Source: Gammaproteobacteria bacterium
Lineage (GTDB): Bacteria > Pseudomonadota > Gammaproteobacteria > Steroidobacterales > UBA11654
Direction: 5' to 3'
Assembly: GCA_029941465.1 (NCBI GenBank)
Contig: JAPYQN010000014.1
Coordinates: 1 to 32,168 of the forward strand
Length of the DNA stretch: 32,168 nt
The notes under the pieces are model-generated. The model saw only the letters and a program-made list of their open reading frames with translations. It ran no database searches and was not told where the DNA came from. The first letter of the stretch is position 1; the number at the start of each line of letters is the position of its first letter. This document shows positions 1 to 8,585 of this stretch, piece by piece. The translations under genes and the position numbers were made by a program.

Positions 1-68
1 AACAACCAAATAATTCTTACAGACCTACTACCTTTGGCATGAAATAATTTAATCATAGCAAGACTATA
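1..68. other. Left edge, no feature found
   Basis: Sixty-eight AT-rich bases downstream of the ferredoxin gene. I see no convincing hairpin terminator, start codon with ribosome site or promoter. The unit it belongs to lies outside the window. Confidence 0.5.
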
Positions 69-386
69 TTATTCATCGGGAGCAATCTCTACTCTAATGC
101 CATCCATATCTTCAGTAAATTCAACCTGGCAAGTCAAGCGTGATTGATCATCTTTAAAAGATTCTAAATCTTCTAGCAGCTCTAATTCATCATCTTGACG
201 CTCAGGTAAAGAAGAAACCCAAGACTCTTCAATATAGCAATGACATGTCGCACAAGAACACATGCCGCCACAAAGAGCTAAAACCCCATCATCTAGATCT
301 CTTAAGCTTTCCATTAGAGACAAGCCTAGCTGACCTTCAACGGTGTGCTCCTCTCCCTCGCTATCAATAACATGAATAATTGGCAT
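69..386 (-). CDS. 2Fe-2S ferredoxin, adrenodoxin/putidaredoxin type
   Basis: Small soluble electron carrier of 105 residues. The cluster ligands are Cys39, Cys45, Cys48 and Cys86, in the C-x5-C-x2-C-x37-C spacing of the adrenodoxin/putidaredoxin class; the final Cys lies in an SRLTCQ motif typical of that class. Length is normal for the family. The ATG has an AGG about ten bases upstream. It lies 79 bases downstream of, and on the same strand as, the histidine kinase gene, so it may be the last gene of the RCCR-like/regulator/kinase unit. The class usually serves P450s and other monooxygenases; no such partner is in the window. Supplying electrons to the RCCR-like reductase is an inference from position only. 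Family assignment is certain; partner unknown. Confidence 0.9.
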   Translation of the reverse strand: MPIIHVIDSEGEEHTVEGQLGLSLMESLRDLDDGVLALCGGMCSCATCHCYIEESWVSSLPERQDDELELLEDLESFKDDQSRLTCQVEFTEDMDGIRVEIAPDE

Positions 387-465
387 AAGATTATTACCTA
401 AAAAAACAGTGACGATTTAAACATAGAATCTCTCAGATTTCTAGGTAGAAAAGTCAGTGCGAACT

Positions 466-1839
466 CTAGGAGGTTGAATTTTGCCTAAGTGGGAGCTCAA
501 CGGAGACAACTGCACCTTGGTCATGGTGGTTTTTTATCTTCAAAAAACCAGCATGTGCTAAGATAATTTGTTTACTTAAATACAAGCCTAAACCAAACCC
601 ACCACTCTCTCTGCTTCTTGACTGTGAGGTTCTAAAAAAAGGTTCTGTGACTTTCTCCAAGTCGTCCTTATTAAAACCAGGGCCAAAATCCCTAATTGTG
701 ATATGAATTGATTGTGAATTAATTGCTTCAAGTGTGAGTTCAATAAGCGCCTTATTAGATGGGGTAAAACGAGAAGCATTTTCTAATACATTCTTAAGCA
801 TGACTTCAAAAAGCACTTCATCGGCTTCTATCTCTAAGTTATTAATATTTGATGAAATTGAAGTTTGAATATTCTCAAGATAAGGGGCTGTAGATATGAG
901 TGCGTTTATCTTGCTCTCTATATGAAAAGTTTTTAGATCTAATTTTTTGTGCCCATAATTAATTGCCTCACTGTCCAACAAATTAGAGATGATGGTTTCC
1001 ATTGCATTAATTTCATTCAATAATTCCTCTTTATTCTGACTTTGTTCTAGCATTTCTATTTGTAATCTGGCTCTTGTTATAGGCGATCTTAGTTCATGAC
1101 TAACGCCTAAATTAAGACGTTGTTTAGCCTCTAACATGTCTTGAACATTTTTTGCCAAAAGATTAATTTCCTTTGCCAATATTCCTAACTCATCTTTTTG
1201 CTTAATAACAATACGATGCTGTAGCTCGCCTGATCCTATTCTAGTTGTCCCGTCTTGTATGGTTTGGATAGGGCTAATAATTCTTTGCACCACTAAGAAT
1301 GCTATCAGCAGAACCAATAAACTGATCGCTAAAAAGGTTTCAAATAAAAATGTTGTGTTAACCGCTTGACTCATTTTGGGATTTACCAGAACTACGGTGT
1401 AATCACCATAAGGAATCTTAAAAAAAGATCGATTCATATAACGTGCAAATTCTGCGCCTTCAATATAAGTTTCTTGACCGATCTCTATGTCCGTTTTGAT
1501 TTTCAGGAAATCCCAATTTCTGCTTTCAAAACTGAGAACGTCCAAATTCGGAAATTCTTGGTTAGATGACCAATCAATATCACTCCCAATGATCTTCATA
1601 TCAAACGGCATGGATAAAATAATCTCCTCGGCTCTTTCTTGGGTTGGAGGGTATTGGAGATCTTCTAAAACATGTTCTAAATAACTGTTTTGATAATAAC
1701 TCAGTGTTTCCCTTACCTCATCATTTAAGATTATCTGTCGAACCCCAATTGTTAAAAGATACAAGTAAGCGAATGCTGTGAACATAAAGACAGCAGTCAA
1801 TTTTAAAGACAAGGATTGGAAAATATTTCGCATCTTCAT
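466..1839 (-). CDS. Membrane sensor histidine kinase of a two-component system
   Basis: Class I sensor kinase, 457 residues. TM helix at about 12-32, a periplasmic sensor region of about 130 residues (33-162) that I do not recognise, a second TM helix at about 163-185, then a HAMP linker (about 187-237). The HisKA H-box carries the phospho-acceptor His248 (motif VSHELRSP). The HATPase domain shows an N box (NVLENASRF), a G1 box (DFGPGF) and a G2 box (GFGLGL). All catalytic elements are present, so it should autophosphorylate and act on the adjacent regulator. Its ATG overlaps the regulator's TGA by four bases (ATGA, 1836-1839), giving translational coupling. The stimulus cannot be read from sequence; the cotranscribed RCCR-like gene is the only hint. 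Confidence 0.93.
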   Translation of the reverse strand: MKMRNIFQSLSLKLTAVFMFTAFAYLYLLTIGVRQIILNDEVRETLSYYQNSYLEHVLEDLQYPPTQERAEEIILSMPFDMKIIGSDIDWSSNQEFPNLDVLSFESRNWDFLKIKTDIEIGQETYIEGAEFARYMNRSFFKIPYGDYTVVLVNPKMSQAVNTTFLFETFLAISLLVLLIAFLVVQRIISPIQTIQDGTTRIGSGELQHRIVIKQKDELGILAKEINLLAKNVQDMLEAKQRLNLGVSHELRSPITRARLQIEMLEQSQNKEELLNEINAMETIISNLLDSEAINYGHKKLDLKTFHIESKINALISTAPYLENIQTSISSNINNLEIEADEVLFEVMLKNVLENASRFTPSNKALIELTLEAINSQSIHITIRDFGPGFNKDDLEKVTEPFFRTSQSRSRESGGFGLGLYLSKQIILAHAGFLKIKNHHDQGAVVSVELPLRQNSTS

Positions 1840-2513
1840 GCTTTGTTAGCGCCTAAAAACATATAACCCTTACCCCATATGGTTTTAATAAGCTCAGGTG
1901 ATTTAGGGTTTGACTCAATTTTCTGTCTGAGCCTAGAGATCAAAATATCGATTGAACGAGAAAATAAATGGGCTTGGATGCCTTTAATCTCTAAAATAAT
2001 GTCATCTCTAGTAAAAACCACCCCAGGATTATCAATAAATAAAGTCAATAAATCGTATTCTTTGGTTGTCAAATCTAATGCCTTTCCTTTCATTTTGATT
2101 TCCAGATGCAAGTCATCTATTTCAAAAATCGAGTCTTTTATTCTTTTATTGTCTGGAGCCCTTCTATTTAAACTGATGATCCTAGCAGCTAACTCTCTGG
2201 GTTCAAACGGTTTAGCTATATAGTCATCCGCACCTAGTTCTAGCCCATGGATTTTATCATTGGCTTCACCGCGTGCGCTGAGCATGATAATAGGTACTGA
2301 GTAACTCTTACGAATCAATCGACACACATCAAACCCATTCATATTTGGCATCATAACATCGAGAACGATGACCTCAGGTCGATGAGCCTTGATTGCTTGT
2401 TTTGTTTGCAGTGGATCTGAAATAGACACTAGTTTTATTTTGAACTTACTTAAATAATTCTCTAGAAGCTTTGCTAACTGTAGATCATCATCAATAAGTA
2501 GAACTCTGATCAT
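1836..2513 (-). CDS. OmpR/PhoB-family response regulator
   Basis: 225 residues, the usual length for the family. N-terminal receiver domain with acidic pocket Asp8-Asp9-Asp10, phospho-acceptor Asp52 (VLDVMMP), Ser79 and Lys101. C-terminal winged-helix DNA-binding domain at about 130-222, with the typical LTTKEYDLL segment and the C-terminal GKGYMF wing. It is the cognate partner of the following kinase, with which it overlaps by four bases. It starts only eight bases after the stop of the RCCR-like gene, so the three genes are almost certainly one transcript. Targets are unknown; autoregulation of this operon from the 3353-3469 intergenic region would be typical for the family but is not shown by the sequence. 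Confidence 0.94.
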   Translation of the reverse strand: MIRVLLIDDDLQLAKLLENYLSKFKIKLVSISDPLQTKQAIKAHRPEVIVLDVMMPNMNGFDVCRLIRKSYSVPIIMLSARGEANDKIHGLELGADDYIAKPFEPRELAARIISLNRRAPDNKRIKDSIFEIDDLHLEIKMKGKALDLTTKEYDLLTLFIDNPGVVFTRDDIILEIKGIQAHLFSRSIDILISRLRQKIESNPKSPELIKTIWGKGYMFLGANKA

Positions 2514-2521
2514 ACTTGATC

Positions 2522-3352
2522 TTATTTCCAGCGACCCTTGCTTGCTTTGATTTGATCCGTTCCAATTCTCATTTCTAACATTCTATTGGCCTCTTCTTCT
2601 CCAAAGACTTGCACAGGAAGAATATTCATTGGGTCATTTCGGTAACCTAATTCTCTAACCTGATAATCATAGATTTGTTGTTCATTGCGCTCAGCTTCTG
2701 GAACAACTTCAGCTTCATCCAACCATGAAAACCAACGACCTACGAAACGCTCAAGATAATCTTCACAAAAATCTATATTTTCATCCGTTAGTTCAGTATG
2801 AGAACTAATACAAACTGGAGACATTAGAGACCTAAGATAAGTACCGTGACTAACAAATCGAGTCCAATTAGGATTTGCTCTAAATTCCAAGAAATCTTGA
2901 TTCACTGGCTCATAGTATTGATTCAAGTAATCCGGATTAGTTCTTAAATCCATTCTTGGTGTGTATTCAGCATAAAAGTAAAGGCGAGGAATAGTTCCAA
3001 ATATAACTGTCAAATGAGGCACTCTTGTTTCTTGTCCTAAAAAAACAGTGGCATTGATATCTAAGATACTTCGTTGTCGATTACCTAACCAGGAATGCAC
3101 TAACCAATCAACTTTTTCGCCGGTATAAGAATTAAATGATCCTTCCAATTGGCCGTGATCTGAGTGTTCGTTGGAAGTAAAATAATCTCTGCCTTCACAA
3201 GAGGGATGCTTGTCTACTTCGAAACGATCTCTAACTCGTTCAATAATGCTTGTCTGTATCCCCCAGCATCGTTCCCAAGCTTTGCTGACATCAACATTTG
3301 GATTTTCTGAGAGAAACTCCATGATGGTTTTAGTTTCTTTATTTGAACTCAA
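2522..3352 (-). CDS. Red chlorophyll catabolite reductase (RCCR)-like protein
   Basis: 276 residues, no signal peptide, predicted cytoplasmic. From memory of the plant RCCR (Arabidopsis ACD2) sequence, three blocks match: VDWLVHSWLG (81-90) against plant IDFVIGSW; RMDLRTNPDYLNQYY (133-147) against plant RKDLVLNPDYLKEYY; and FGEE (250-253) near the C-terminus. Plant RCCR is a ferredoxin-dependent enzyme of the bilin-reductase superfamily that reduces an open-chain chlorophyll breakdown product. The Glu after the conserved plant strand (FVVEL) appears to be Ile here (LTVIF, 114-118), so substrate or chemistry may differ. The start is TTG, chosen because a perfect AGGAGGT lies five bases upstream; an in-frame ATG ten codons later has no such site. 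First gene of the regulator/kinase operon. Family assignment is fairly secure; substrate is unknown. Confidence 0.68.
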   Translation of the reverse strand: MSSNKETKTIMEFLSENPNVDVSKAWERCWGIQTSIIERVRDRFEVDKHPSCEGRDYFTSNEHSDHGQLEGSFNSYTGEKVDWLVHSWLGNRQRSILDINATVFLGQETRVPHLTVIFGTIPRLYFYAEYTPRMDLRTNPDYLNQYYEPVNQDFLEFRANPNWTRFVSHGTYLRSLMSPVCISSHTELTDENIDFCEDYLERFVGRWFSWLDEAEVVPEAERNEQQIYDYQVRELGYRNDPMNILPVQVFGEEEANRMLEMRIGTDQIKASKGRWK

Positions 3353-3356
3353 GATT

Positions 3357-3363
3357 ACCTCCT
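3357..3363 (-). promoter_or_regulatory. Strong Shine-Dalgarno fixing a TTG start
   Basis: On the minus strand this reads AGGAGGT, followed by four bases and then the TTG codon at 3352-3350. It decides the TTG start of the RCCR-like gene over the ATG at 3322. A consensus ribosome site combined with the weak TTG codon is an unusual pairing. Confidence 0.75.
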
Positions 3364-3469
3364 GTTATCTAATATTGATCTACAGTATTCCATCAAGAAA
3401 GTGATAGATCCAGTTAATCCCAATCTATATAATCAATTTTGAATTAAAAAATGAATTGGGTGCAGAATT

Positions 3470-4273
3470 ATGCCAATACTAGAGATCAATAATCACAGTA
3501 TGTACTACGAAATCCATGGGGAAGGACCGCCTGCAGTTTGTATGGGTGGCTGGGGAACCTTCTGTCATGGTAATGAAAAATTATTAGCTAGAGGATTGAC
3601 TGATGAGTATCAGGTTTTAGTTTTTGATTATCGGGGCATCTGTGAATCTGAAGATGACTCCAATATAGAACCTTCCATGAAAATGCATGCTGATGATTTG
3701 ATTGGTCTTTTGGATCATCTGCAATGGTATAATGTGCATTTGATTGGGTTAGTTGGAATGGGGTGTTGCGTCGCACAAGAGGTTGCTATTAATCGTCCTG
3801 ATCTTGTCCGCAGCATGATAAATATGGGTGCTTGGGCACACTGCGATACTTATCTATATGATCAACTTAAATTATTTAGGGACGTGCATAGAGACTCTGG
3901 CTTTCTCACTTTTCAGGAAAAGGTTTCAATCTACTCATTCCTTCCAGAATATTACAATGAAAACAAAGATAAATTATTAGGACCCAATGCAGGGTGGAAG
4001 GAATTAAGAGATAACTATAAAACTCATGCAAGACTTGTTGAAGCATGCTTAAACCATGATGTTCGAGATCAATTAGGAAAGATAAAAGCTCCAACACTTA
4101 TTATTCATGCCGGTAAAGACTTAGTCACTGGTCCTAGGACAACTCTACCGCTAGAAGAAGGCATTCCAAATGCAAAAGGTGTTCTCATGGAAGACGTGGC
4201 TCATGTGGTCGCAGGTAAAGAGCAAAAAATTGCTTTTTGTAAACTACTCTTCGAATTTTTACAAACACATTAG
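3470..4273 (+). CDS. Alpha/beta-hydrolase-fold protein without nucleophile serine
   Basis: 267 residues with the layout of small alpha/beta hydrolases. An HGEGPP segment lies near the N-terminus, followed by the strand VLVFDYRG (typical VIAFDNRG motif), the nucleophile-elbow region at 91-104, an acid Asp in HAGKD and a C-terminal His in VAHVVAG. At the elbow the usual G-x-S-x-G reads L-V-G-M-G: the catalytic Ser is replaced by Gly96 (codon GGA, 3755-3757). Acid and His are kept. It is therefore probably not a classical esterase or lactonase; it could be a lyase, a cofactor-free enzyme, a binding protein, or use other residues. It is divergent from the RCCR-like gene across a 117-base gap. No strong ribosome site is seen. 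Fold assignment is secure; activity is unknown. Confidence 0.8.
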   Translation: MPILEINNHSMYYEIHGEGPPAVCMGGWGTFCHGNEKLLARGLTDEYQVLVFDYRGICESEDDSNIEPSMKMHADDLIGLLDHLQWYNVHLIGLVGMGCCVAQEVAINRPDLVRSMINMGAWAHCDTYLYDQLKLFRDVHRDSGFLTFQEKVSIYSFLPEYYNENKDKLLGPNAGWKELRDNYKTHARLVEACLNHDVRDQLGKIKAPTLIIHAGKDLVTGPRTTLPLEEGIPNAKGVLMEDVAHVVAGKEQKIAFCKLLFEFLQTH

Positions 4274-4345
4274 TGGTTTTTTAGGTTGTATAAAACTTAT
4301 AAAATATTCATAATGTGCCCGCAATAGAGTTTAAGGGAGAGTAAA

Positions 4346-5626
4346 ATGACAAGTTCGGGTTCAATAATTAAGATTCAAAACGGCAAGCTTGATGTCCCTA
4401 ATGATCCTATTATTCCATATATTGAAGGCGATGGTATTGGTCCGGATATCTGGAAATCAGCTGTCCGTGTGCTAGATGCAGCTGTCGAAAAAGCATATAA
4501 GGGCGACAAGAAAATAACCTGGCTAGAAGTCTATGCTGGCGAAAAAGCTTTTAAGAAATTTAATAATTGGTTGCCAGACGAAACCATTGAACAATGTAAG
4601 AAATATTTAGTTTCGATTAAAGGCCCACTGACAACCCCAATTGGTGGTGGCATGAGATCTCTCAATGTGGCTTTAAGACAACTAATGGATTTGTATGTCT
4701 GTCTTAGGCCAATAAGATGGTTTAAAGGAGTGCCGTCTCCGGTAAAGGCTCCTGAAAAAATTGACATGGTGATCTTCAGAGAGAACACCGAAGATATCTA
4801 TGCTGGTATTGAATTTGAGCAAGGAACTGAGGCGACGAAGAATTTCCTTTCACTGTTTGAGACATCCTTCCCCGATGAGTTTTCAAAAATAAGATTCCCT
4901 GAAACATCAGGTATTGGGATCAAACCAGTTTCTATCGAAGGGTCTGAACGTTTACTTAGATCAGCTTTTGAATACGCCATAGAAAATAATCGTAAAAGTG
5001 TTACTTTTGTCCATAAAGGCAACATTATGAAGTTTACCGAAGGTGCGTTTAGAAATTGGGGTTATGCTTTAGCAGAGAGGGAATACGGAGAACACGTTTA
5101 CACTTGGGATCAATGGGAGAGAACAAAATCAGAACAAGGCGAAGAAGCTGCCAATGATGAACAACGAGAAGCCTTAGAAAACGGCGCTATCTTGGTTAAA
5201 GATGCGATTGCTGATATCACTCTTCAGCAAGTTCTTACTAGACCATCTGAGTTTGATGTGATCGCTACAATGAACTTGAATGGTGATTATTTATCCGATG
5301 CTCTGGCTGCACAAGTTGGAGGCATAGGGATTGCTCCAGGAGGCAATATTAATTATTTAACAGGCCATGCTGTGTTTGAAGCCACTCATGGGACAGCACC
5401 TAAATACAGTGGCCAAGATAAAGTAAATCCTGGATCTGTGATTCTCTCAGGTGAGATGATGTTGCGTTATTTAGGCTGGAATGAAGCAGCTGATCTGATA
5501 ATTAAAGCAATGGAAAAGACCATACGAAACCAAACTGTTACCTATGACTTTGCCCGATTAATGGATGATGTGGACCCAATCAAATGCAGTGAGTTTGGTG
5601 ATCAACTCATAAAAAATATGAACTGA
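4346..5626 (+). CDS. icd: NADP-dependent isocitrate dehydrogenase
   Basis: TCA-cycle enzyme that oxidatively decarboxylates isocitrate to 2-oxoglutarate, forming NADPH. 426 residues, close to E. coli Icd (416). Substrate site RSLNVALRQ contains the Ser corresponding to the E. coli phosphorylation site. The metal/substrate segment [12 protein letters not shown] is intact. The coenzyme loop [17 protein letters not shown] has the Lys-Tyr pair that marks NADP rather than NAD use. The ATG is preceded by an AGGGAGAG ribosome site. Its own short upstream gap and the 45-base gap to azurin leave transcription units open. No aceK (Icd kinase) is in the window, so regulation through the Ser is not testable here. 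Confidence 0.97.
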   Translation: MTSSGSIIKIQNGKLDVPNDPIIPYIEGDGIGPDIWKSAVRVLDAAVEKAYKGDKKITWLEVYAGEKAFKKFNNWLPDETIEQCKKYLVSIKGPLTTPIGGGMRSLNVALRQLMDLYVCLRPIRWFKGVPSPVKAPEKIDMVIFRENTEDIYAGIEFEQGTEATKNFLSLFETSFPDEFSKIRFPETSGIGIKPVSIEGSERLLRSAFEYAIENNRKSVTFVHKGNIMKFTEGAFRNWGYALAEREYGEHVYTWDQWERTKSEQGEEAANDEQREALENGAILVKDAIADITLQQVLTRPSEFDVIATMNLNGDYLSDALAAQVGGIGIAPGGNINYLTGHAVFEATHGTAPKYSGQDKVNPGSVILSGEMMLRYLGWNEAADLIIKAMEKTIRNQTVTYDFARLMDDVDPIKCSEFGDQLIKNMN

Positions 5627-5671
5627 TCTGGAATCCTAACTGAACACCCAACCAACCAAAAGAGACTACTT

Positions 5672-6127
5672 ATGATGAAGATCATTAAAACTGTTTTAAT
5701 TACCCTTATTGTGTCACAAGCTAATTCTGTTGTAGCGGCATCCTGTGAGCAGACTATTGAAGGCAATGATATGCTCCAATTTAACCTTAAAGAGATTGTT
5801 ATGAGCTCAACTTGCTCAGAAGTAACTATTAACTTAAAACACACAGGCCAATTAGCTGGTAATATCATGGGACACAATTGGGTTTTATCAAAAACAGAAG
5901 ATTTTATGGCCGTGGCACTCGCTGGAGGCTCAGCTGGTCCTTCAGAAAACTATGTTCCATTAAATGACTCGAGAGTGATTGCTTCTACAGTCATTATTGG
6001 TGGTGGTGAAGAGACATCAGTCACTTTCTCGTTAGCATCGTTGGGTATTGGAGAGGACTATACTTTTTTCTGCTCCTTTCCAGGGCACTATGCCATCATG
6101 AAAGGTGCTTTTATAATTACAAACTGA
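5672..6127 (+). CDS. Azurin (type I blue copper protein)
   Basis: Periplasmic single-electron carrier of 151 residues including a Sec signal peptide (about 1-22, cleaved before the mature Ala-Ser-Cys). Copper ligands are all present: His68 (in MGHNW), Cys134, His139 and Met143, with the exact C-x4-H-x3-M spacing of azurins (segment CSFPGHYAIMKG). The conserved N-terminal disulfide pair is Cys25 and Cys48. An alternative ATG is the next codon. A GAG-type ribosome site (AAAAGAGA) lies upstream. Likely exchanges electrons with the respiratory chain or with a periplasmic oxidoreductase or peroxidase. Its 3' end overlaps ilvH tail-to-tail by 11 bases (6117-6127), with no room for an intergenic terminator. 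Confidence 0.95.
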   Translation: MMKIIKTVLITLIVSQANSVVAASCEQTIEGNDMLQFNLKEIVMSSTCSEVTINLKHTGQLAGNIMGHNWVLSKTEDFMAVALAGGSAGPSENYVPLNDSRVIASTVIIGGGEETSVTFSLASLGIGEDYTFFCSFPGHYAIMKGAFIITN

Positions 6128-6611
6128 TTTTTAAGGCTCCTTTAGCCAATGCTAAAGGTCCGGTTCTAGCAATTGCTACTAGGGTGCTTATGCCCTCTAA
6201 AGCTTCTAATAATTCATCATTTTTTGAAGTATTTGCCATAACTTCTACAATTAAAAGATCATCCTGGTCATTAATAATTTTTGCTGAATAATCATAAAAA
6301 ATAGTTTTAATAATCTCTTCTTTATCAGGATGAACATTTATTTTGATCATCATTAATTCACGCTCTATATGATCATGTTTACTGATATTAAGAACATCTA
6401 TCACATCAATAAGTTTATAAAGTTGCTTCGTTATCTGTCCGATGACTTCATCAGACCCTTCTGTCACCAAAGTCAATCTTGAAATCATTGGATCTTGTGT
6501 TGGAGCAACACTTAATGAATCAATGTTGTAGCCTCGAGTAGAGAACATGGAAGCAACTCGAGTTAATGCTCCCGATTCGTTTTGCAGTAATATTGCAATC
6601 GTATGTTTCAT
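6117..6611 (-). CDS. ilvH: Acetolactate synthase small (regulatory) subunit
   Basis: 164 residues, essentially the E. coli IlvH length (163). N-terminal ACT domain with the hallmark NESGALTRVASMFS and RGYNIDSLSVAPT segments, followed by the C-terminal ALS small-subunit domain. It binds branched-chain amino acids, gives feedback inhibition (usually valine) and activates the catalytic subunit. The catalytic gene lies immediately next to it but on the opposite strand, divergent across 166 bases, instead of the usual catalytic-then-regulatory operon order. Coordination would have to come from a shared divergent control region. Confidence 0.95.
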   Translation of the reverse strand: MKHTIAILLQNESGALTRVASMFSTRGYNIDSLSVAPTQDPMISRLTLVTEGSDEVIGQITKQLYKLIDVIDVLNISKHDHIERELMMIKINVHPDKEEIIKTIFYDYSAKIINDQDDLLIVEVMANTSKNDELLEALEGISTLVAIARTGPLALAKGALKISL

Positions 6612-6777
6612 CTATGTGCCTTACTCATTTAATAATACAGACAAAGGATTGTACAGGTACAGGGTTTGAAGAACAAATGAAGATACTAATCACTATTACT
6701 TTTCAACTTGGTTTATAGTAAGGTGTCTTCCTCAACCTTTTGTGAGATTGAGATAATGCTAAGAAAGTTGAGTTAAT
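6612..6777. promoter_or_regulatory. Divergent intergenic control region of ilvH and ilvI
   Basis: 166 bases between two divergent genes encoding the two subunits of one enzyme, so it must hold both promoters. A possible -10 element (TATAGT) for the rightward gene lies at 6714-6719, without a convincing -35. I find no attenuator hairpin and no leader peptide rich in Ile, Val or Leu codons. A six-codon ORF (MLRKLS, 6756-6776) ends one base before the ilvI start and is probably chance. Boundaries are inferred from gene positions. Confidence 0.45.
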
Positions 6778-8580
6778 ATGGCAGAAAAACAAATACTAAC
6801 AGGCTCAGATATTATCGTTAAAGTCCTTGCAGAACAGGGAGTTGAGACGATTTTTGGTTATAGTGGTGGCGCTATATTACCAACCTATGACGCTGTGTTT
6901 CAATACAATGAAATACACAAGGACAATCCGATACCCCTGATTGTTCCTGCCAATGAGCAAGGAGCTGGTTTTATGGCATCTGGTTATGCAAGAGCAACGG
7001 GTAAGCCTGGAATTGTCTTAGTAACTTCAGGCCCTGGAGCGACAAACACTGTGACTCCAGTAAGAGATGCAATGGCTGACTCAATACCGATGATTGTTAT
7101 ATGTGGGCAAGTTAATAGATCATCAATTGGCAGTGATGCTTTCCAAGAAGCCCCTATTACAAGTGTTATGGGATCTGTTGCTAAACATGTTTTCTTGGTT
7201 ACTAAAGAAGAAAAGTTAGCTGCCACACTTAGAGCTGCATTCGAAATTTCTACTTCTGGAAGACCCGGCCCTGTGGTAGTGGATGTTCCAAAAGACGTAC
7301 AAACAGCCAGCATAGAGTTTGAAATTAATTCAACACTTAATATTAACGCTTACAGGGACCGTCTTAAGACTATCGAAAATAATCGGCTAAGCGATCAACA
7401 ATGTGAAAGTTTTTATAATTATCTAAGAGCCTCCAATAGACCTTTGATTTATTCAGGTGGCGGAACAATTGCTGCTGAGGCATCAAAAGAATTAAGAAGC
7501 TTTTCTGATCGCTTTCAAATCCCAGTAACCACCACCCTTATGGGTATAGGAGCGGTTGATACACAATCTCAATTATCTCTCCAGATGTTGGGTATGCATG
7601 GTACTGCCTTTGCTAATTATGCGGTTGAAGACTGTGATTTTATTATTGCAATGGGTTCTAGATTTGATGATCGAGTCGCAGCCTTGCCCAAACAATTCGC
7701 ACCTAAAGCTAAAGCTGTGGCCCATTTTGATATCGATGCATCTGAAATTGATAAAGTAAAACAAACCGATTGGTCTCATGTTGGACTTCTAAAAACTGCT
7801 CTGAACGACCTCATGGCTTACGCTGATAAAAATAATATTAAGGATGTGTTTTCTGATTGGGCAAATGAGATTCAAGAATTAAAGTCCACATATCCACTGG
7901 ATTACGACAGAACCTCGGATTTAATACAACCTCAAATGGTTTTGGATGAAATTAATCATTTAACCAAAGGCAACGCCATCGTTTCAACAGGTGTGGGTCA
8001 ACACCAAATGTGGTCTGCTCAGTATTTTGATTTTAAGGAACCTAGACAATGGCTAACATCTGGAAGTATGGGGACCATGGGTTTTGGTTTGCCTGCAGCA
8101 ATTGGTGCTCAGTTTGCCCATCCTGATAAACTTGTTATTGATGTGGATGGAGACGGTAGTATCAGAATGAATCTAGGTGATTTGGAAACTGTCACCACTT
8201 ATGATTTACCGATTAAGATCCTCTTGCTTAACAATGCCGGTGATGGGATGGTGAAGCAATGGCAAAAGCTCTATTATGGTGGTCGCTTGTCAGCAAGCGA
8301 CAAAACACTTTATAAAAAGGATTTCGTGTTATCAGCCCAGTCAGATGGTTTTGAATACGCTGAACGTTTAACCGATAAAACCCAAATTCAAAAGACCATT
8401 AAAGAATTTATTGGCTGTAAAAAGGCCGCTTTTCTTGAAGTTATTATTGATCCGGATGCTATGGTCTTTCCAATGGTGGGTCCTGGGATGTCTTACAGTC
8501 AAATGATCACTGGGGAGCATATCAAAAGCCGAAATGAAGATCCTGAAGTAGAGCCCATTGACCCTAAAGCAATGTTCTAA
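6778..8580 (+). CDS. ilvI: Acetolactate synthase catalytic subunit
   Basis: Thiamine-diphosphate enzyme for the first common step of valine, leucine and isoleucine synthesis. 600 residues. The N-terminal pyrimidine-binding domain has the activating Glu60 (ANEQGAG). The C-terminal ThDP motif begins GDGS at 458-461 and ends NN at 485-486. A GMVKQWQ motif follows. Two features differ from the enteric enzyme: the usual FGYPGG reads FGYSGG (residues 26-30), and the SDAFQEA segment recalls the fungal/plant-type branch, as does a C-terminal tail of about 20 residues. The ribosome site is weak (GTTGAG). Partner subunit is the divergent ilvH. ilvB would be an equally acceptable name. Confidence 0.93.
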   Translation: MAEKQILTGSDIIVKVLAEQGVETIFGYSGGAILPTYDAVFQYNEIHKDNPIPLIVPANEQGAGFMASGYARATGKPGIVLVTSGPGATNTVTPVRDAMADSIPMIVICGQVNRSSIGSDAFQEAPITSVMGSVAKHVFLVTKEEKLAATLRAAFEISTSGRPGPVVVDVPKDVQTASIEFEINSTLNINAYRDRLKTIENNRLSDQQCESFYNYLRASNRPLIYSGGGTIAAEASKELRSFSDRFQIPVTTTLMGIGAVDTQSQLSLQMLGMHGTAFANYAVEDCDFIIAMGSRFDDRVAALPKQFAPKAKAVAHFDIDASEIDKVKQTDWSHVGLLKTALNDLMAYADKNNIKDVFSDWANEIQELKSTYPLDYDRTSDLIQPQMVLDEINHLTKGNAIVSTGVGQHQMWSAQYFDFKEPRQWLTSGSMGTMGFGLPAAIGAQFAHPDKLVIDVDGDGSIRMNLGDLETVTTYDLPIKILLLNNAGDGMVKQWQKLYYGGRLSASDKTLYKKDFVLSAQSDGFEYAERLTDKTQIQKTIKEFIGCKKAAFLEVIIDPDAMVFPMVGPGMSYSQMITGEHIKSRNEDPEVEPIDPKAMF

Positions 8581-8585
8581 AAGAT

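Noticed and set aside
1879-2223. 114-codon plus-strand frame opposite the response regulator
   Set aside because: Antisense shadow of a conserved gene with no ribosome site or recognisable domain.
6756-6776. Six-codon ORF as an ilv attenuator leader peptide
   Set aside because: Too short, only two Leu codons, no hairpin set, and it ends directly at the next start codon.
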